A stretch of DNA of 64,000 nucleotides, from NCBI RefSeq assembly GCF_000169155.1, contig NZ_AAWL01000005.1, positions 1 through 64,000 on the forward strand, given 5' to 3'. Shown here piece after piece: positions 27,531 to 36,870 of this stretch. This DNA is from Thermosinus carboxydivorans Nor1. GTDB taxonomy: Bacteria; Bacillota; Negativicutes; Sporomusales; Thermosinaceae. The first letter of the stretch is position 1, and the number at the start of each line of letters is the position of its first letter. The translations under genes and the position numbers were made by a program. The notes below the pieces were generated by a model. That model made no database searches. It saw only the letters and a program-made list of their open reading frames with translations, and had not been told where the DNA came from.

Positions 27531-28709
27531 ATGCGAGAAGTTGTAATTGCTAGTGCTGTAAGGACAGCAATTGGAAGTTTCAATGGCACACTGGCTCCAT
27601 TTTCAGCTCCGGAACTGGGAAGTTTTGTAATCAAGGCTGCACTTGAACGAGCTAACGTACCAGCCAGCGCGGTTGATGAAGTAATAATGGGCAATGTGCT
27701 CCAGGCTGGGCTAGGGCAAAATCCCGCCCGCCAGGCGGCGTTGAAGGCAGGTTTACCAGTTGAGGTTCCGACTATGACTATTAATAAAGTTTGCGGCTCC
27801 GGTTTAAAGGCTGTAAATTTAGCAGCACAAGCGATTATGACTGGCGATGCCGATATCGTTGTGGCCGGCGGTATGGAAAGCATGACTAACGCCCCCTATC
27901 TTCTTGACAAGTCCCGGTGGGGCTACCGGATGGGACATGGTAAACTGATCGACTCTATGATTACCGACGGTTTGTGGTGTGCCTTCAATGACTATCATAT
28001 GGGAATAACGGCCGAAAACATAGTGGAAAAATACGGTGTTACTCGGGAAGAACAAGACCAACTGGCTTTTGAATCCCAGGACAAAGCAATTAAAGCTATC
28101 GCAAGCGGCGCCTTCAAAAAGGAAATAGTTCCTGTCGTTATTAAGGATAAAAAAGGTGATAAGATCTTTGATACTGACGAATATCCCAGAGCGGGCACTA
28201 CGGTCGAAAAGCTGTGTGCGTTAAAACCGGCGTTTAAAAAAGACGGTACGGTCACGGCCGGCAATGCTTCGGGCATAAACGACGGCGCTGCGGCTTTGGT
28301 GGTAATGTCGGCCGACAAAGCCAAGGAGCTTGGCATAAAGCCAATGGCTCGCATCCGTTCTTACGCTTCGGCCGGCGTTGATCCCAGTATTATGGGGATG
28401 GGCCCGGTGCCGGCGACGCGCAAAGCCCTCGCCAAAGCGGGACTGGTTATGGATGATATTGACCTGATTGAAGCTAATGAAGCCTTCGCCGCCCAGTTTT
28501 TGGCCGTTGGCAAGGAACTTGGCTTTGTTAAAGAAAAAGTTAATGTCCACGGCGGCGCCATTGCCTTGGGGCATCCGATTGGCGCCAGTGGCGCCCGCAT
28601 TCTGGTAACGCTTCTTCACGCCATGGAACTAAGAAACGTCAAGACCGGTCTGGCAACACTGTGTATTGGCGGTGGTCAGGGCGTGGCGACAATCGTGGAG
28701 CGGATGTAG
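27531..28709 (+). CDS. Acetyl-CoA C-acetyltransferase (thiolase)
   Basis: 392 residues, normal biosynthetic thiolase length. The acylated Cys lies in [17 protein letters not shown], the catalytic His in [19 protein letters not shown], and the second Cys in TLCIGGGQG. It condenses two acetyl-CoA to acetoacetyl-CoA, or runs backwards in crotonate or butyrate oxidation. AAAGAGGAG precedes ATG 27531. Followed by a 14-bp hairpin before the acyl-CoA dehydrogenase. Confidence 0.95.
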   Translation: MREVVIASAVRTAIGSFNGTLAPFSAPELGSFVIKAALERANVPASAVDEVIMGNVLQAGLGQNPARQAALKAGLPVEVPTMTINKVCGSGLKAVNLAAQAIMTGDADIVVAGGMESMTNAPYLLDKSRWGYRMGHGKLIDSMITDGLWCAFNDYHMGITAENIVEKYGVTREEQDQLAFESQDKAIKAIASGAFKKEIVPVVIKDKKGDKIFDTDEYPRAGTTVEKLCALKPAFKKDGTVTAGNASGINDGAAALVVMSADKAKELGIKPMARIRSYASAGVDPSIMGMGPVPATRKALAKAGLVMDDIDLIEANEAFAAQFLAVGKELGFVKEKVNVHGGAIALGHPIGASGARILVTLLHAMELRNVKTGLATLCIGGGQGVATIVERM

Positions 28710-28715
28710 GATTAA

Positions 28716-28746
28716 TGAGTGCCAATAGATTTTCTATTGGCACTCA
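28716..28746 (+). repeat. 14-bp perfect hairpin between thiolase and acyl-CoA dehydrogenase genes
   Basis: TGAGTGCCAATAGA (28716-28729) and TCTATTGGCACTCA (28733-28746) enclose three Ts. The following bases (TAAAAATAAC) are not a T-run, so it is more likely an mRNA processing or stability element, or a partial terminator, than a full stop. Confidence 0.55.
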
Positions 28747-28823
28747 TAAAAATAACTATTGTGACTTTTTTCACGCGATAAGTAGAGCTTATAGCTCTCA
28801 AAAATAAATTAGGAGGGATTTAC

Positions 28824-29963
28824 ATGAATTTTCAACTCACCGAAGAGCACCAAATGATGCAAAAAATGGTGCGTGAATTTGCAGAGAAAGAGTTAGCACC
28901 GGGCGTCGTTGACCGGGACGAGAAGGAGTATTTCTCCCGTGAACTGTATAATGCCATGGGCGAGCTGGGACTGACGGGTATCTGCTATCCCGAAAAATAT
29001 GGCGGTGCTGATAGCGATTATCTTAGCTACATTATCGCTATTGAAGAGTTGTCCAAAGTGGACGCTGGCTTGGGCATCGCTTTGTCGGCCACTGTTTCGC
29101 TGTGCGCCTGGCCAATTTACACTTACGGCACTGAAGAACAAAAACAAAAATATCTCCGGCCGCTGGTTGAAGGAACAAAAATGGGCGCATTTGGTTTAAC
29201 AGAACCCAACGCCGGTACTGATGCCGCTTCCCAACAAACCACGGCGGTCTTAAATGGCGATCATTATGTCATTAATGGCAGCAAGATGTTTATTACTAAC
29301 GCCGGTGAGGCAGAAATTTATGTCATTTTTGCTATGACTGATAAATCAAAGGGAGTCAAGGGCATTTCCGCCTTTATTCTGGAAAAAGGCATGCCTGGCT
29401 TCACTTTTGGCAAAAAAGAACATAAGATGGGTATTCGTTCCTCGCAGACCATGGAACTCATCTTCCAGGATGTCAAGGTTCCAAAAGAAAATCTGCTAGG
29501 AAAAGAGGGCGAAGGGTTCAAAATCGCCATGACCACTTTGGACGGCGGCCGCATTGGCGTAGCTGCGCAGGCTCTCGGCATTGCTCAGGCCGCGCTGGAT
29601 TATGCGGTTAAATATGCTAAGGAAAGAGTCCAGTTTGGCAAACCTATTGCCGCCAATCAGGCCATCTCATTTATGTTGGCCGATATGGCAACCAAAGTTG
29701 ACGCCGCTCGTCTGCTTACTTACCGTGCTGCCTATTTGAAACAACAGGGACTACCTTATTCCAAAGAAGCCGCCATGGCCAAGATGTATGCTTCCGATGT
29801 AGCGATGGCGGTTACTACCGATGCCGTACAAATCTTCGGCGGCTATGGCTACAGCCGCGAGTATCCTGTGGAACGGCTGATGCGCGATGCTAAGATTACC
29901 CAAATTTACGAAGGTACCAACCAAGTACAGCGTATGGTGATATCCGGCGCTCTGTTGCGTTAA
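28824..29963 (+). CDS. bcd: Short-chain acyl-CoA dehydrogenase (butyryl-CoA dehydrogenase type)
   Basis: 379 residues. FAD-contact and substrate motifs are present: [46 protein letters not shown], and the C-terminal [20 protein letters not shown] followed by [12 protein letters not shown] with the catalytic glutamate. Placed directly before etfB-etfA, it probably forms a Bcd-Etf complex reducing crotonyl-CoA to butyryl-CoA (or the reverse). AGGAGGGATTTAC precedes ATG 28824. Confidence 0.93.
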   Translation: MNFQLTEEHQMMQKMVREFAEKELAPGVVDRDEKEYFSRELYNAMGELGLTGICYPEKYGGADSDYLSYIIAIEELSKVDAGLGIALSATVSLCAWPIYTYGTEEQKQKYLRPLVEGTKMGAFGLTEPNAGTDAASQQTTAVLNGDHYVINGSKMFITNAGEAEIYVIFAMTDKSKGVKGISAFILEKGMPGFTFGKKEHKMGIRSSQTMELIFQDVKVPKENLLGKEGEGFKIAMTTLDGGRIGVAAQALGIAQAALDYAVKYAKERVQFGKPIAANQAISFMLADMATKVDAARLLTYRAAYLKQQGLPYSKEAAMAKMYASDVAMAVTTDAVQIFGGYGYSREYPVERLMRDAKITQIYEGTNQVQRMVISGALLR

Positions 29964-30008
29964 AAAACGGAGCATGCGACAGAAAAGAACAAACAGGAGG
30001 ACGTAGCT

Positions 30009-30794
30009 ATGGAAATTATCGTCTGTGTCAAGCAGGTGCCTGACACTACCGAAGTAAAAATCGACCCGCAGACTAATACGCTTATCCGCCAGGGTGTGCC
30101 GAGCATCGTTAACCCCTTTGACAAGAACGCCGTTGAGGCGGCGCTGCAACTTAAAGAAAAACATGGCGGCCGCGTCACCGTTATTTCCATGGGACCTCCG
30201 CAGGCTAAGGATGCTTTGAAAGAATGTCTGGCTATGGGCGCCGATGAAGCCATTCTCATCAGCGACCGTGCTTTTGGCGGCGCCGATACTTTGGCTACCA
30301 GCTACACTTTGGCGGCAGCAATCCGCAAGATTGGTAAATTCGATCTTATTATTTGCGGCAAACAGGCTATCGACGGTGATACGGCCCAAGTTGGCCCCGA
30401 GATTGCCGAACACCTTGGCATTCCGCAGGTAACATATGTGGCTAAGATTGACGTAGATGGCAATACCGTCCGCGTAGAACGGGAGCATGAAGAAGGCTAC
30501 GAGGTTATCGAAACTACCCTGCCGGTGCTTCTCACCGTTGTAAAATCGATCAACGAGCCCCGCTATCCGACCGTCAAAGGCACGATGAAGGCTAACCGCA
30601 AGGAAATTCCCGTGCTAACAGTAAATGATCTTGATGTTGATCCCGAAAGAATCGGTCTTAAGGGGTCTCCCACGCAGGTACGCCGCATTTTTACCCCACA
30701 ACAACGCACCCAGGGCGTAATTATTCAAGAAGAGACCGCCCGTGCAGCCGTAAATGTTTTGCTCCAGAAATTAACTGAAGCGAAGATCATCTAA
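30009..30794 (+). CDS. etfB: Electron transfer flavoprotein beta subunit
   Basis: 261 residues: MEIIVCVKQVPDTTEVKIDP at the N-terminus, NPFDKNAVEAALQLKE, and DLIICGKQAIDGDTAQVGPE, all standard EtfB features. In bifurcating Etf complexes the beta subunit helps bind the FAD that receives NADH electrons. Strong ribosome site AGGAGGACGTAGCT. Pairs with the etfA gene 15 bases downstream. Confidence 0.95.
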   Translation: MEIIVCVKQVPDTTEVKIDPQTNTLIRQGVPSIVNPFDKNAVEAALQLKEKHGGRVTVISMGPPQAKDALKECLAMGADEAILISDRAFGGADTLATSYTLAAAIRKIGKFDLIICGKQAIDGDTAQVGPEIAEHLGIPQVTYVAKIDVDGNTVRVEREHEEGYEVIETTLPVLLTVVKSINEPRYPTVKGTMKANRKEIPVLTVNDLDVDPERIGLKGSPTQVRRIFTPQQRTQGVIIQEETARAAVNVLLQKLTEAKII

Positions 30795-30809
30795 CAGGGG
30801 GTAAAGAAG

Positions 30810-32009
30810 ATGGCCATTAAAGTGATAAAAGATCAGTGCGTTAGTTGTGGCGCTTGTGTTAGTACTTGTCCGTTCGGTGCAATCATTATGGAAAGTGATA
30901 ACAAGGCATTCATCACCGAGGCTTGTACCGCCTGCGGTGCTTGTATTGACGCATGTCCTGTCGGTGCAATCATCCGGGAAGAGGAAGAAAAAACGGCAGC
31001 TGCAGATAAAGACCAATACAAAGGCGTCTGGGTATTTATCGAGCAGGTAGGTGGCCAGGCAAGGGGCGTCGGCCTCGAACTCCTGGGCGAGGGACGCAAG
31101 CTCGCTGACGCGCTCGGTCAGGAATTGGCTGGCGTCATTATTGGCGACAAGGTTGAGCACCTGGCGAAAGAAGCATTTGCCTGCGGTGCCGACAAGGTCT
31201 ACCTGGTGGAAGGGCCGGAGTACAAACATTATAATACTGATGCCTACACCATTGCGTTCACCGATTTAATTCAAACCTACAAACCGTCGGTGGTGCTGCT
31301 GGGTGCGACCAATGACGGCCGGGACCTTGGTCCCCGCGTTGCCTGCCGGGTCGGTACCGGCCTTACCGCCGACTGCACCGGGCTTGGTATTGACGAACAA
31401 ACTGGCCTGGTTGCCTGGACCCGCCCTGCTTTCGGCGGTAATATCATGGCGACCATTTTATGTCCGGATCACCGCCCGCAAATGGGTACGGTACGGCCGA
31501 AAGTATTTAAGCGACCTGTTCCGGACTATTCGCGGACCGGCGAAATTATCCGTGTTCCCAGCAAGGTGAAACCGGAAGATATTCGGACCAAACTCATCGA
31601 TATCATTCAGGTATGCACTGCTTCCTGCAACCTCGAAGAAGCAGAAATAATCGTATCCGGCGGCCGTGGCATGTGCGCTCCCGAGAACTTCCGTCTTGTC
31701 GAAGAACTGGCGGAGGTGCTTGGCGGCGCGGTCGGCGCTTCCCGTGCGGCCGTAGACGCCGGTTGGAAGCCTGCACTTCATCAGGTCGGCCAAACCGGTA
31801 AAACGGTAGGTCCCAAAATTTATTTTGCCTGTGGTATTTCCGGGGCTATCCAGCATTTAGCCGGTATGTCTTCTTCGGATGTTATAATCGCCATTAACAA
31901 AGATCCGGATGCGCCGATCTTCAAGGTGGCCGATTTTGGCATCGTCGGGGATGTCCTGGAAGTTTTGCCGATATTAACTGAGGAGTTCCGCAAAATTAAG
32001 CAAGCCTAA
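30810..32009 (+). CDS. etfA: Electron transfer flavoprotein alpha subunit with N-terminal 2[4Fe-4S] ferredoxin domain
   Basis: 399 residues. The first ~60 form a bacterial ferredoxin with [15 protein letters not shown] and [15 protein letters not shown]; the rest is EtfA ([20 protein letters not shown], the FAD-binding [12 protein letters not shown] and later [12 protein letters not shown]). The fused ferredoxin occurs in some flavin-based electron-bifurcating systems (as I recall, caffeyl-CoA reductase CarE), where it relays low-potential electrons. With Bcd and EtfB it suggests coupling of crotonyl-CoA reduction to ferredoxin reduction; this is inference. AGGGGGTAAAG precedes ATG 30810. Confidence 0.93.
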   Translation: MAIKVIKDQCVSCGACVSTCPFGAIIMESDNKAFITEACTACGACIDACPVGAIIREEEEKTAAADKDQYKGVWVFIEQVGGQARGVGLELLGEGRKLADALGQELAGVIIGDKVEHLAKEAFACGADKVYLVEGPEYKHYNTDAYTIAFTDLIQTYKPSVVLLGATNDGRDLGPRVACRVGTGLTADCTGLGIDEQTGLVAWTRPAFGGNIMATILCPDHRPQMGTVRPKVFKRPVPDYSRTGEIIRVPSKVKPEDIRTKLIDIIQVCTASCNLEEAEIIVSGGRGMCAPENFRLVEELAEVLGGAVGASRAAVDAGWKPALHQVGQTGKTVGPKIYFACGISGAIQHLAGMSSSDVIIAINKDPDAPIFKVADFGIVGDVLEVLPILTEEFRKIKQA

Positions 32010-32029
32010 GAGCAAAGGAGGAGGACCTT

Positions 32030-32446
32030 GTGGTTCAGGACGTAAAGTTTGAGGACATAAAAATTGGCGACAAGGCCAGTATGTCCAAGACGGTTACCGA
32101 GTATGACGTTTATACCTTTGCCGGACTGACTGGCGATTTCAACCCTGTCCATGTAAATACTGAGTTTGCCAAGACGACCATGTTTAAAGAGCGAATTGCC
32201 CATGGCATGCTGTCAGCCGGCTTCATTTCCGCCGTTCTCGGCACGGCTCTGCCGGGAATGAATACCATTTATTTGGCGCAGGAACTTGTCTTTAAGGCGC
32301 CGGTGAAAATCGGTGATACCGTTACCGCGACTGTTGAGGTCCTCGAAAAGATTGAAGGCAAAAACCGCGTTATTCTTAAAACAACTGTCACCAACCAGGA
32401 CGGCGTTGTCGTAGTGGACGGCAAGGCAACGGTCATGAAGAAGTAA
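32030..32446 (+). CDS. MaoC-like (R)-specific enoyl-CoA hydratase
   Basis: 138 residues, a single hot-dog domain. The catalytic Asp and His are in TGDFNPVHVN; IAHGMLSAGFISAVLGTALPG and LVFKAPVKIGDTVTATVEV complete the MaoC/PhaJ signature. Such enzymes hydrate crotonyl-CoA to (R)-3-hydroxyacyl-CoA. GTG 32030 follows AAAGGAGGAGGACCTT. Its presence beside an (S)-specific crotonase is notable. A hairpin follows at 32449. Confidence 0.9.
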   Translation: MVQDVKFEDIKIGDKASMSKTVTEYDVYTFAGLTGDFNPVHVNTEFAKTTMFKERIAHGMLSAGFISAVLGTALPGMNTIYLAQELVFKAPVKIGDTVTATVEVLEKIEGKNRVILKTTVTNQDGVVVVDGKATVMKK

Positions 32447-32448
32447 AG

Positions 32449-32493
32449 AAAACCGGGCGTCGTTTTGCTGCAAGGCAAAATGGCGCCGGTTTT
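32449..32493 (+). terminator. Intra-operon hairpin after the MaoC gene
   Basis: AAAACCGG (32449-32456) pairs with CCGGTTTT (32486-32493), and GTTTTGC/GCAAAAT pair inside it. The stem ends in TTTTCGCC, so it may be a partial terminator that lowers expression of hbd and crt. Confidence 0.5.
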
Positions 32494-32560
32494 CGCCGTT
32501 TTAAAGTATATGTGAATTTAGTAATTTTTGATTAATTATAAATAAGGGGAGGAGTTAACA

Positions 32561-33418
32561 ATGGAGTTCAAAAAGGTCCTTATTGTGGGAGCCGGCCAAA
32601 TGGGCAGCGGCATCGCTCAGGTCATGGCCCAAGGCGGTTTGGAAGTGGTGCTGCGTGACATTAAGCCGGAGTTTGTGCAGAAAGGTATTGGCGGCATCGA
32701 CAAAAACCTGAGTAAAGCGGTAGAAAAGGGTAAGATGACAGCTGAAGAAAAAGCCGCGGTCATGAACCGCATCCAGGGGATCGTTGATTTTACTGCTGAA
32801 GCTTGTAATGTCGACCTTGTAGTTGAAGCCGCAGTGGAAAACATGGAGATCAAGCGGGATATTTTCCAAACGCTGGATCGGCTATGTCCCCCGCACACCA
32901 TCCTCGCGACCAATACGTCTTCTCTGCCAATAACGGCGATTGCCGCCACGACCAAGCGTCCGGACAAAGTCATTGGCATGCATTTCTTTAATCCGGCGCC
33001 GGTAATGAAATTGGTTGAGGTAATCAACGGTCTCGCTACCAGCGAAGAAACCTTTGCCGCTGTGAAAGCGCTGGCCGAACGACTTGGCAAGACACCGGTT
33101 AAGGTTTCCGATTTTCCCGGCTTTGTTGGCAACCGTATTATGATGCCGATGATTAACGAAGCCGTTTACACGCTCATGGAAGGCGTTGCCAGTGCTGAGG
33201 ATATTGACAATGTAGCGAAGCTCGGCTTTAATCATCCCATGGGTCCGCTCGCCCTGTCCGATCTTATCGGCAACGACACGGTGCTATATATTATGGAAGT
33301 ACTGTATCAGGGTTATGGCGACCCGAAATACCGTCCCTGTCCGCTGCTGCGCAAGATGGTGCAGGCCGGTTATCTGGGTCGCAAGACCGGCAAGGGCTTC
33401 TATGATTATAATAAATAA
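32561..33418 (+). CDS. hbd: 3-hydroxybutyryl-CoA dehydrogenase
   Basis: 285 residues. Rossmann motif [18 protein letters not shown] (NAD(P) binding), [29 protein letters not shown], and [19 protein letters not shown] followed by [18 protein letters not shown]. It interconverts acetoacetyl-CoA and (S)-3-hydroxybutyryl-CoA. GGGGAGGAG precedes ATG 32561. It works between thiolase and crotonase of the same operon. Confidence 0.95.
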   Translation: MEFKKVLIVGAGQMGSGIAQVMAQGGLEVVLRDIKPEFVQKGIGGIDKNLSKAVEKGKMTAEEKAAVMNRIQGIVDFTAEACNVDLVVEAAVENMEIKRDIFQTLDRLCPPHTILATNTSSLPITAIAATTKRPDKVIGMHFFNPAPVMKLVEVINGLATSEETFAAVKALAERLGKTPVKVSDFPGFVGNRIMMPMINEAVYTLMEGVASAEDIDNVAKLGFNHPMGPLALSDLIGNDTVLYIMEVLYQGYGDPKYRPCPLLRKMVQAGYLGRKTGKGFYDYNK

Positions 33419-33468
33419 ATACATAAATACATATTTATAAATAATATTAACTACAGGCGGTGAACAGC

Positions 33469-34254
33469 ATGAAAGAATATCAAAACCTTCTGTATGAGTT
33501 TGATGGCGGGATCGGCATTATCACGATAAACCGGCCTAAAGCGCTTAACGCTCTTAACGGTGCGACCATGCGCGAATTGAACGAACTTCTTGATGTCATT
33601 GCTCAAGATCCTTCCGTAAAAGTTGTTATCATAACTGGTAGTGGTGAAAAGGCGTTTGTTGCCGGTGCTGACATCACGGAAATGCAATCGATGTCGGCTA
33701 TCGAAGGACGCAACTGGGGTAAATTGGGACAAGCGGTTTTTGACAAGCTGGAAAATTTGCCGCAACCGGTCATTGCTGCTGTTAACGGTTTCGCCCTTGG
33801 CGGCGGCTGTGAATTAGCCATGGCCTGCGATATCCGGATTGCCTCAGACAAGGCAAAATTCGGGCAACCGGAAGTCACCCTTGGGATCACCCCTGGTTTT
33901 GCCGGTACGCAGCGTTTGCCCCGTTTGGTCGGCAAAGGGCGCGCTAAAGAACTTCTGTTCACCGGCGATATGATTGATGCGGCCGAAGCTTACCGGATTG
34001 GCCTTGTCAACAAAGTGGTTCCTCCAGAGGAACTGATGGCGGCGGCTAAGGCGATGGCCCAGAAAATTATGTCCCGGGCGCCGATGGCCGTGCAGCTTTG
34101 CAAGGCGGCCGTCAATGAAGGCATGGACATGGACCTTCAATCCGCCGTAGCTTATGAAGCGGAAGTCTTCGGTCTTTGCTTCGCTACCGCCGACCAAAAG
34201 GAAGGCATGGCAGCTTTTGTGGAAAAACGTAAGGCGAATTTCACCGGTAAATAG
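33469..34254 (+). CDS. crt: Enoyl-CoA hydratase (crotonase)
   Basis: 261 residues. Crotonase motifs: ITINRPKALNALNG, AFVAGADITEMQ, the oxyanion-hole and catalytic region AAVNGFALGGGCELAMACDI and FGQPEVTLGITPGFAGTQRL, which carries the two glutamates. It hydrates crotonyl-CoA to (S)-3-hydroxybutyryl-CoA. ATG 33469 is better spaced from AGGCGG than GTG 33460. Last gene of the operon, followed by a strong terminator. Confidence 0.94.
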   Translation: MKEYQNLLYEFDGGIGIITINRPKALNALNGATMRELNELLDVIAQDPSVKVVIITGSGEKAFVAGADITEMQSMSAIEGRNWGKLGQAVFDKLENLPQPVIAAVNGFALGGGCELAMACDIRIASDKAKFGQPEVTLGITPGFAGTQRLPRLVGKGRAKELLFTGDMIDAAEAYRIGLVNKVVPPEELMAAAKAMAQKIMSRAPMAVQLCKAAVNEGMDMDLQSAVAYEAEVFGLCFATADQKEGMAAFVEKRKANFTGK

Positions 34255-34262
34255 CTTATGAC

Positions 34263-34303
34263 AAAAAACCTGTACCGCGCCAATGCACGGTACAGGTTTT
34301 TTT
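34263..34303 (+). terminator. Strong terminator closing the butyrate operon
   Basis: AAAAAACCTGTACCG (34263-34277) pairs perfectly with CGGTACAGGTTTTTT (34288-34302) around a 10-base loop and ends in a T-run. Confidence 0.92.
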
Positions 34304-34404
34304 GGTGTACACAGCTTAACTTATCGTTAAATTTTGACAGACGAGGTAGCAGCAGAAAGACTATAAATTCCTGTTAATGTATGTAAGAGTATGACCAGAA
34401 GCAG

Positions 34405-34432
34405 CCTGCCCGACAGGGCAGGTTTTAATTTT
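34405..34432 (+). terminator. Second hairpin with T-rich tail before the CBS-PAS regulator
   Basis: CCTGCCC (34405-34411), loop GACA, GGGCAGG (34416-34422), then TTTTAATTTTG. It lies in the 264-base gap before the regulator at 34519 and may be a backup terminator or a leader attenuator of that gene. The rest of the gap holds no gene I can see. Confidence 0.6.
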
Positions 34433-34518
34433 GTCTAAAAATTTATACAAACAAAAGGTATTTCCGGCTCTTTTGCCTAACTATTATTTTACTTAAAGAA
34501 CGTTTTGGGAGGGGTATA

Positions 34519-36621
34519 ATGCGCGTTCGAGACTTGATGAGTACGCGAGTGGTGACGGTGACGCCGGGGATGACATTGCAGCAGACGGCGCGAATTTTTG
34601 ATAGCGTTGGCATTGACGGCGCGCCGGTGGTTGACGCTAACGGCAAACTTATCGGCCTTGTAACTAAGTCGCATTTGATAAAGGCTTTAGCCGCCGACAA
34701 TTTTTATAACCTGCGTGTGGGCGATGTGATGACGCCTGACGTCTTTACCTTGCAGGAGAATACTACTATCCAGGAGTTGCAGCAAAACAACCGGATTTTT
34801 CGCTACGGACGTTTTCCGGTAGTGGATGGAGAAAACCGGCCTATTGGATTTATAACTCGTACTGACTTAGTAAAATATTTGTCGGAAAGATCGCTTTTTC
34901 TTGCCGATGAGATGCAGGCCGTTCTAAATTCGGTCTGCAACGGTGTTATTGTCACTAATGCTGATGGAATTGTAACTCTTTTTAATCCTGCCGCCGAATA
35001 TATTACCGGCCTAAGCAGCGAAGATGTCATTGGCCGTTTTGCCGATGATGTAATTCCCAACTCCGGTTTGCAGCGGGTGCTAAAAACAGGGGTAGCCGAG
35101 CTTAACCAAAAACAGCACATTGGCAATTGTGAAATTATTACCAACCGGACCCCGATTGTAAAAGACAACAAAATCAAAGGCGCCGTAGCGATCTTTCAGG
35201 ATATAACTCAGCTTCAGGCAATTGCCGCCGAACTGGAATATGTAAAGAATTTAAAAAGCACGCTGGAATCGGCCATTGAGAGCATGTTTGAGGGTTTTGT
35301 AGCGGTAGACAAAAATGGCTATATTACAATGATGAATCAAGCCTATGGCGAGTTTCTCGGCGTCGATGCCAAAGAAGTTATTGGTAGGCATGTTACTGAG
35401 GTTATTGAAAATACCCGCATGCATATCGTTGCCCAGACCGGCAAGCCCGAGATTGGCGAGGTGCAGCGCATTGGCAAGCATGCTGTCGTCGTCACGCGCA
35501 AACCGATTATTCAGGATGGGGAAGTAGTCGGCGCCGTCGGCAAAATACTCTTTAAGGATGTTAAGGACTTTAAAATGTTGGCGCGTAAGCTGAATTCACT
35601 GCAGTCGGAGCTCGAATATTATAAGGAAGAATTACGCAAGGTGCACGGCGGGAAATATACCATCGAGAGCATCGTTGGCCAGAGCGAAAAGATGGAATGG
35701 CTAAAAACCATTGCCGCTAAAGCGGCCAAAGGCAACTCGACCGTTCTCATCCTCGGCGAAAGCGGTACTGGCAAGGAACTATTCGCTCATGCCATCCACA
35801 ATGCCAGCGCCCGCCGACATGGCCCATTCATAAAAGTCAATTGCGCGGCTTTGCCAGAAAGTTTGCTTGAGTCAGAGCTTTTTGGCTACGATGAAGGGGC
35901 TTTTACCGGAGCGCGCAAAGGCGGTAAGCCTGGTAAAATTGAATTAGCCAATGGGGGGACCTTTTTTCTGGACGAAATTGGCGATATGACCCTGGCAATG
36001 CAGGCCAAGCTGTTAAGGGTGCTGCAGGAAAGGGAAATTGAGCGGGTGGGCGGTACGAAAACCAACAAGGTAGACGTACGTATTATCGCAGCTACCAACC
36101 GGGATTTGGAAAAAATGATTGAACGGGGGGAATTTCGGCAGGATCTGTATTATCGGCTCAATATTATTTCATTGCACATACCGCCACTGCGCGAGCGCAA
36201 GGAGGATATTCCCCTGTTGTGCACTGCTTTACTCAAAAAAATTAACGTTCAGGTTCAGCACTGGGTAGACGGTGTTTCGCCGGAAGCGATGGAACTATTG
36301 CTTGCCTACGACTGGCCGGGCAACGTGCGCGAATTGGAAAATGTGCTAGAAAGAGCTGTTAACCTAATGGAGGAAGATGAGCGGCAAATACTGCCGGAAC
36401 ATTTACCGCCAGCGCTAAAAAAAATCCATAAAGCTAAGGATTTGGATGATGGTTTAAAAGATTTAGCAGGAATACTTTGCGATACGGAGAAACAAGCAAT
36501 CTATAAAGCCTTGGAAGCTACCGGCGGAAACAAGAGCAAGGCGGCGAAACTGCTCGGTATTCACCGCTCGGGGTTTTATCAGAAACTACATAAATACAAC
36601 ATTACTTTTGCGAAAAAGTAA
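34519..36621 (+). CDS. CBS-PAS-PAS sigma-54-dependent transcriptional activator
   Basis: 700 residues: two CBS motifs (about 1-120: [15 protein letters not shown] and [14 protein letters not shown]), two PAS domains (about 125-235 and 245-350, e.g. [18 protein letters not shown] and [18 protein letters not shown]), an AAA+ sigma-54 domain ([31 protein letters not shown]) and a C-terminal Fis-type helix-turn-helix ([20 protein letters not shown]). CBS pairs usually bind adenine nucleotides or related ligands, so it may sense energy or CoA state. It directly follows the operon with a sigma-54 promoter at 25851, its likely target. GGGAGGGGTATA precedes ATG 34519. Confidence 0.93.
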   Translation: MRVRDLMSTRVVTVTPGMTLQQTARIFDSVGIDGAPVVDANGKLIGLVTKSHLIKALAADNFYNLRVGDVMTPDVFTLQENTTIQELQQNNRIFRYGRFPVVDGENRPIGFITRTDLVKYLSERSLFLADEMQAVLNSVCNGVIVTNADGIVTLFNPAAEYITGLSSEDVIGRFADDVIPNSGLQRVLKTGVAELNQKQHIGNCEIITNRTPIVKDNKIKGAVAIFQDITQLQAIAAELEYVKNLKSTLESAIESMFEGFVAVDKNGYITMMNQAYGEFLGVDAKEVIGRHVTEVIENTRMHIVAQTGKPEIGEVQRIGKHAVVVTRKPIIQDGEVVGAVGKILFKDVKDFKMLARKLNSLQSELEYYKEELRKVHGGKYTIESIVGQSEKMEWLKTIAAKAAKGNSTVLILGESGTGKELFAHAIHNASARRHGPFIKVNCAALPESLLESELFGYDEGAFTGARKGGKPGKIELANGGTFFLDEIGDMTLAMQAKLLRVLQEREIERVGGTKTNKVDVRIIAATNRDLEKMIERGEFRQDLYYRLNIISLHIPPLRERKEDIPLLCTALLKKINVQVQHWVDGVSPEAMELLLAYDWPGNVRELENVLERAVNLMEEDERQILPEHLPPALKKIHKAKDLDDGLKDLAGILCDTEKQAIYKALEATGGNKSKAAKLLGIHRSGFYQKLHKYNITFAKK

Positions 36622-36641
36622 GAAGTTTGCGGGAGGATTGT

Positions 36642-36839
36642 ATGTGGACCGTGGTGTATATCGCTGCGAACCGTGCCCAGGCCGAAATGTTGAAAAACTT
36701 GCTTTCCAGCGAGGGTATTTTGGCAAATACCCGTCCCGCGGGAGTGTCGATGCTGGGAGACGGCCTTTACGAAGTTTTGGTGTTGGAATCGGAAGCTGAT
36801 GAGGCACACGCAATACTCTGCGAACAAGCCCTGAAGTAA
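36642..36839 (+). CDS. DUF2007-like small protein
   Basis: 65 residues: MWTVVYIAANRAQAEMLKNL, then a glycine-containing turn and VLVLESEADEAHAIL. This short beta-alpha fold resembles the DUF2007 putative signal-transducing family, whose function is not established. GCGGGAGGATTGT precedes ATG 36642; TTG 36627 is not needed. It lies between the regulator and pyk and is probably co-transcribed with pyk. Confidence 0.75.
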   Translation: MWTVVYIAANRAQAEMLKNLLSSEGILANTRPAGVSMLGDGLYEVLVLESEADEAHAILCEQALK

Positions 36840-36870
36840 TTGACGTAAAATTAAAGGAAGGTGTTTTGGA

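Noticed and set aside
34334-34367. TTGACA ... TATAAA as promoter of the CBS-PAS regulator
   Set aside because: The spacer is 22 bases, too long for a sigma-70 promoter; no supported promoter for this gene was found.
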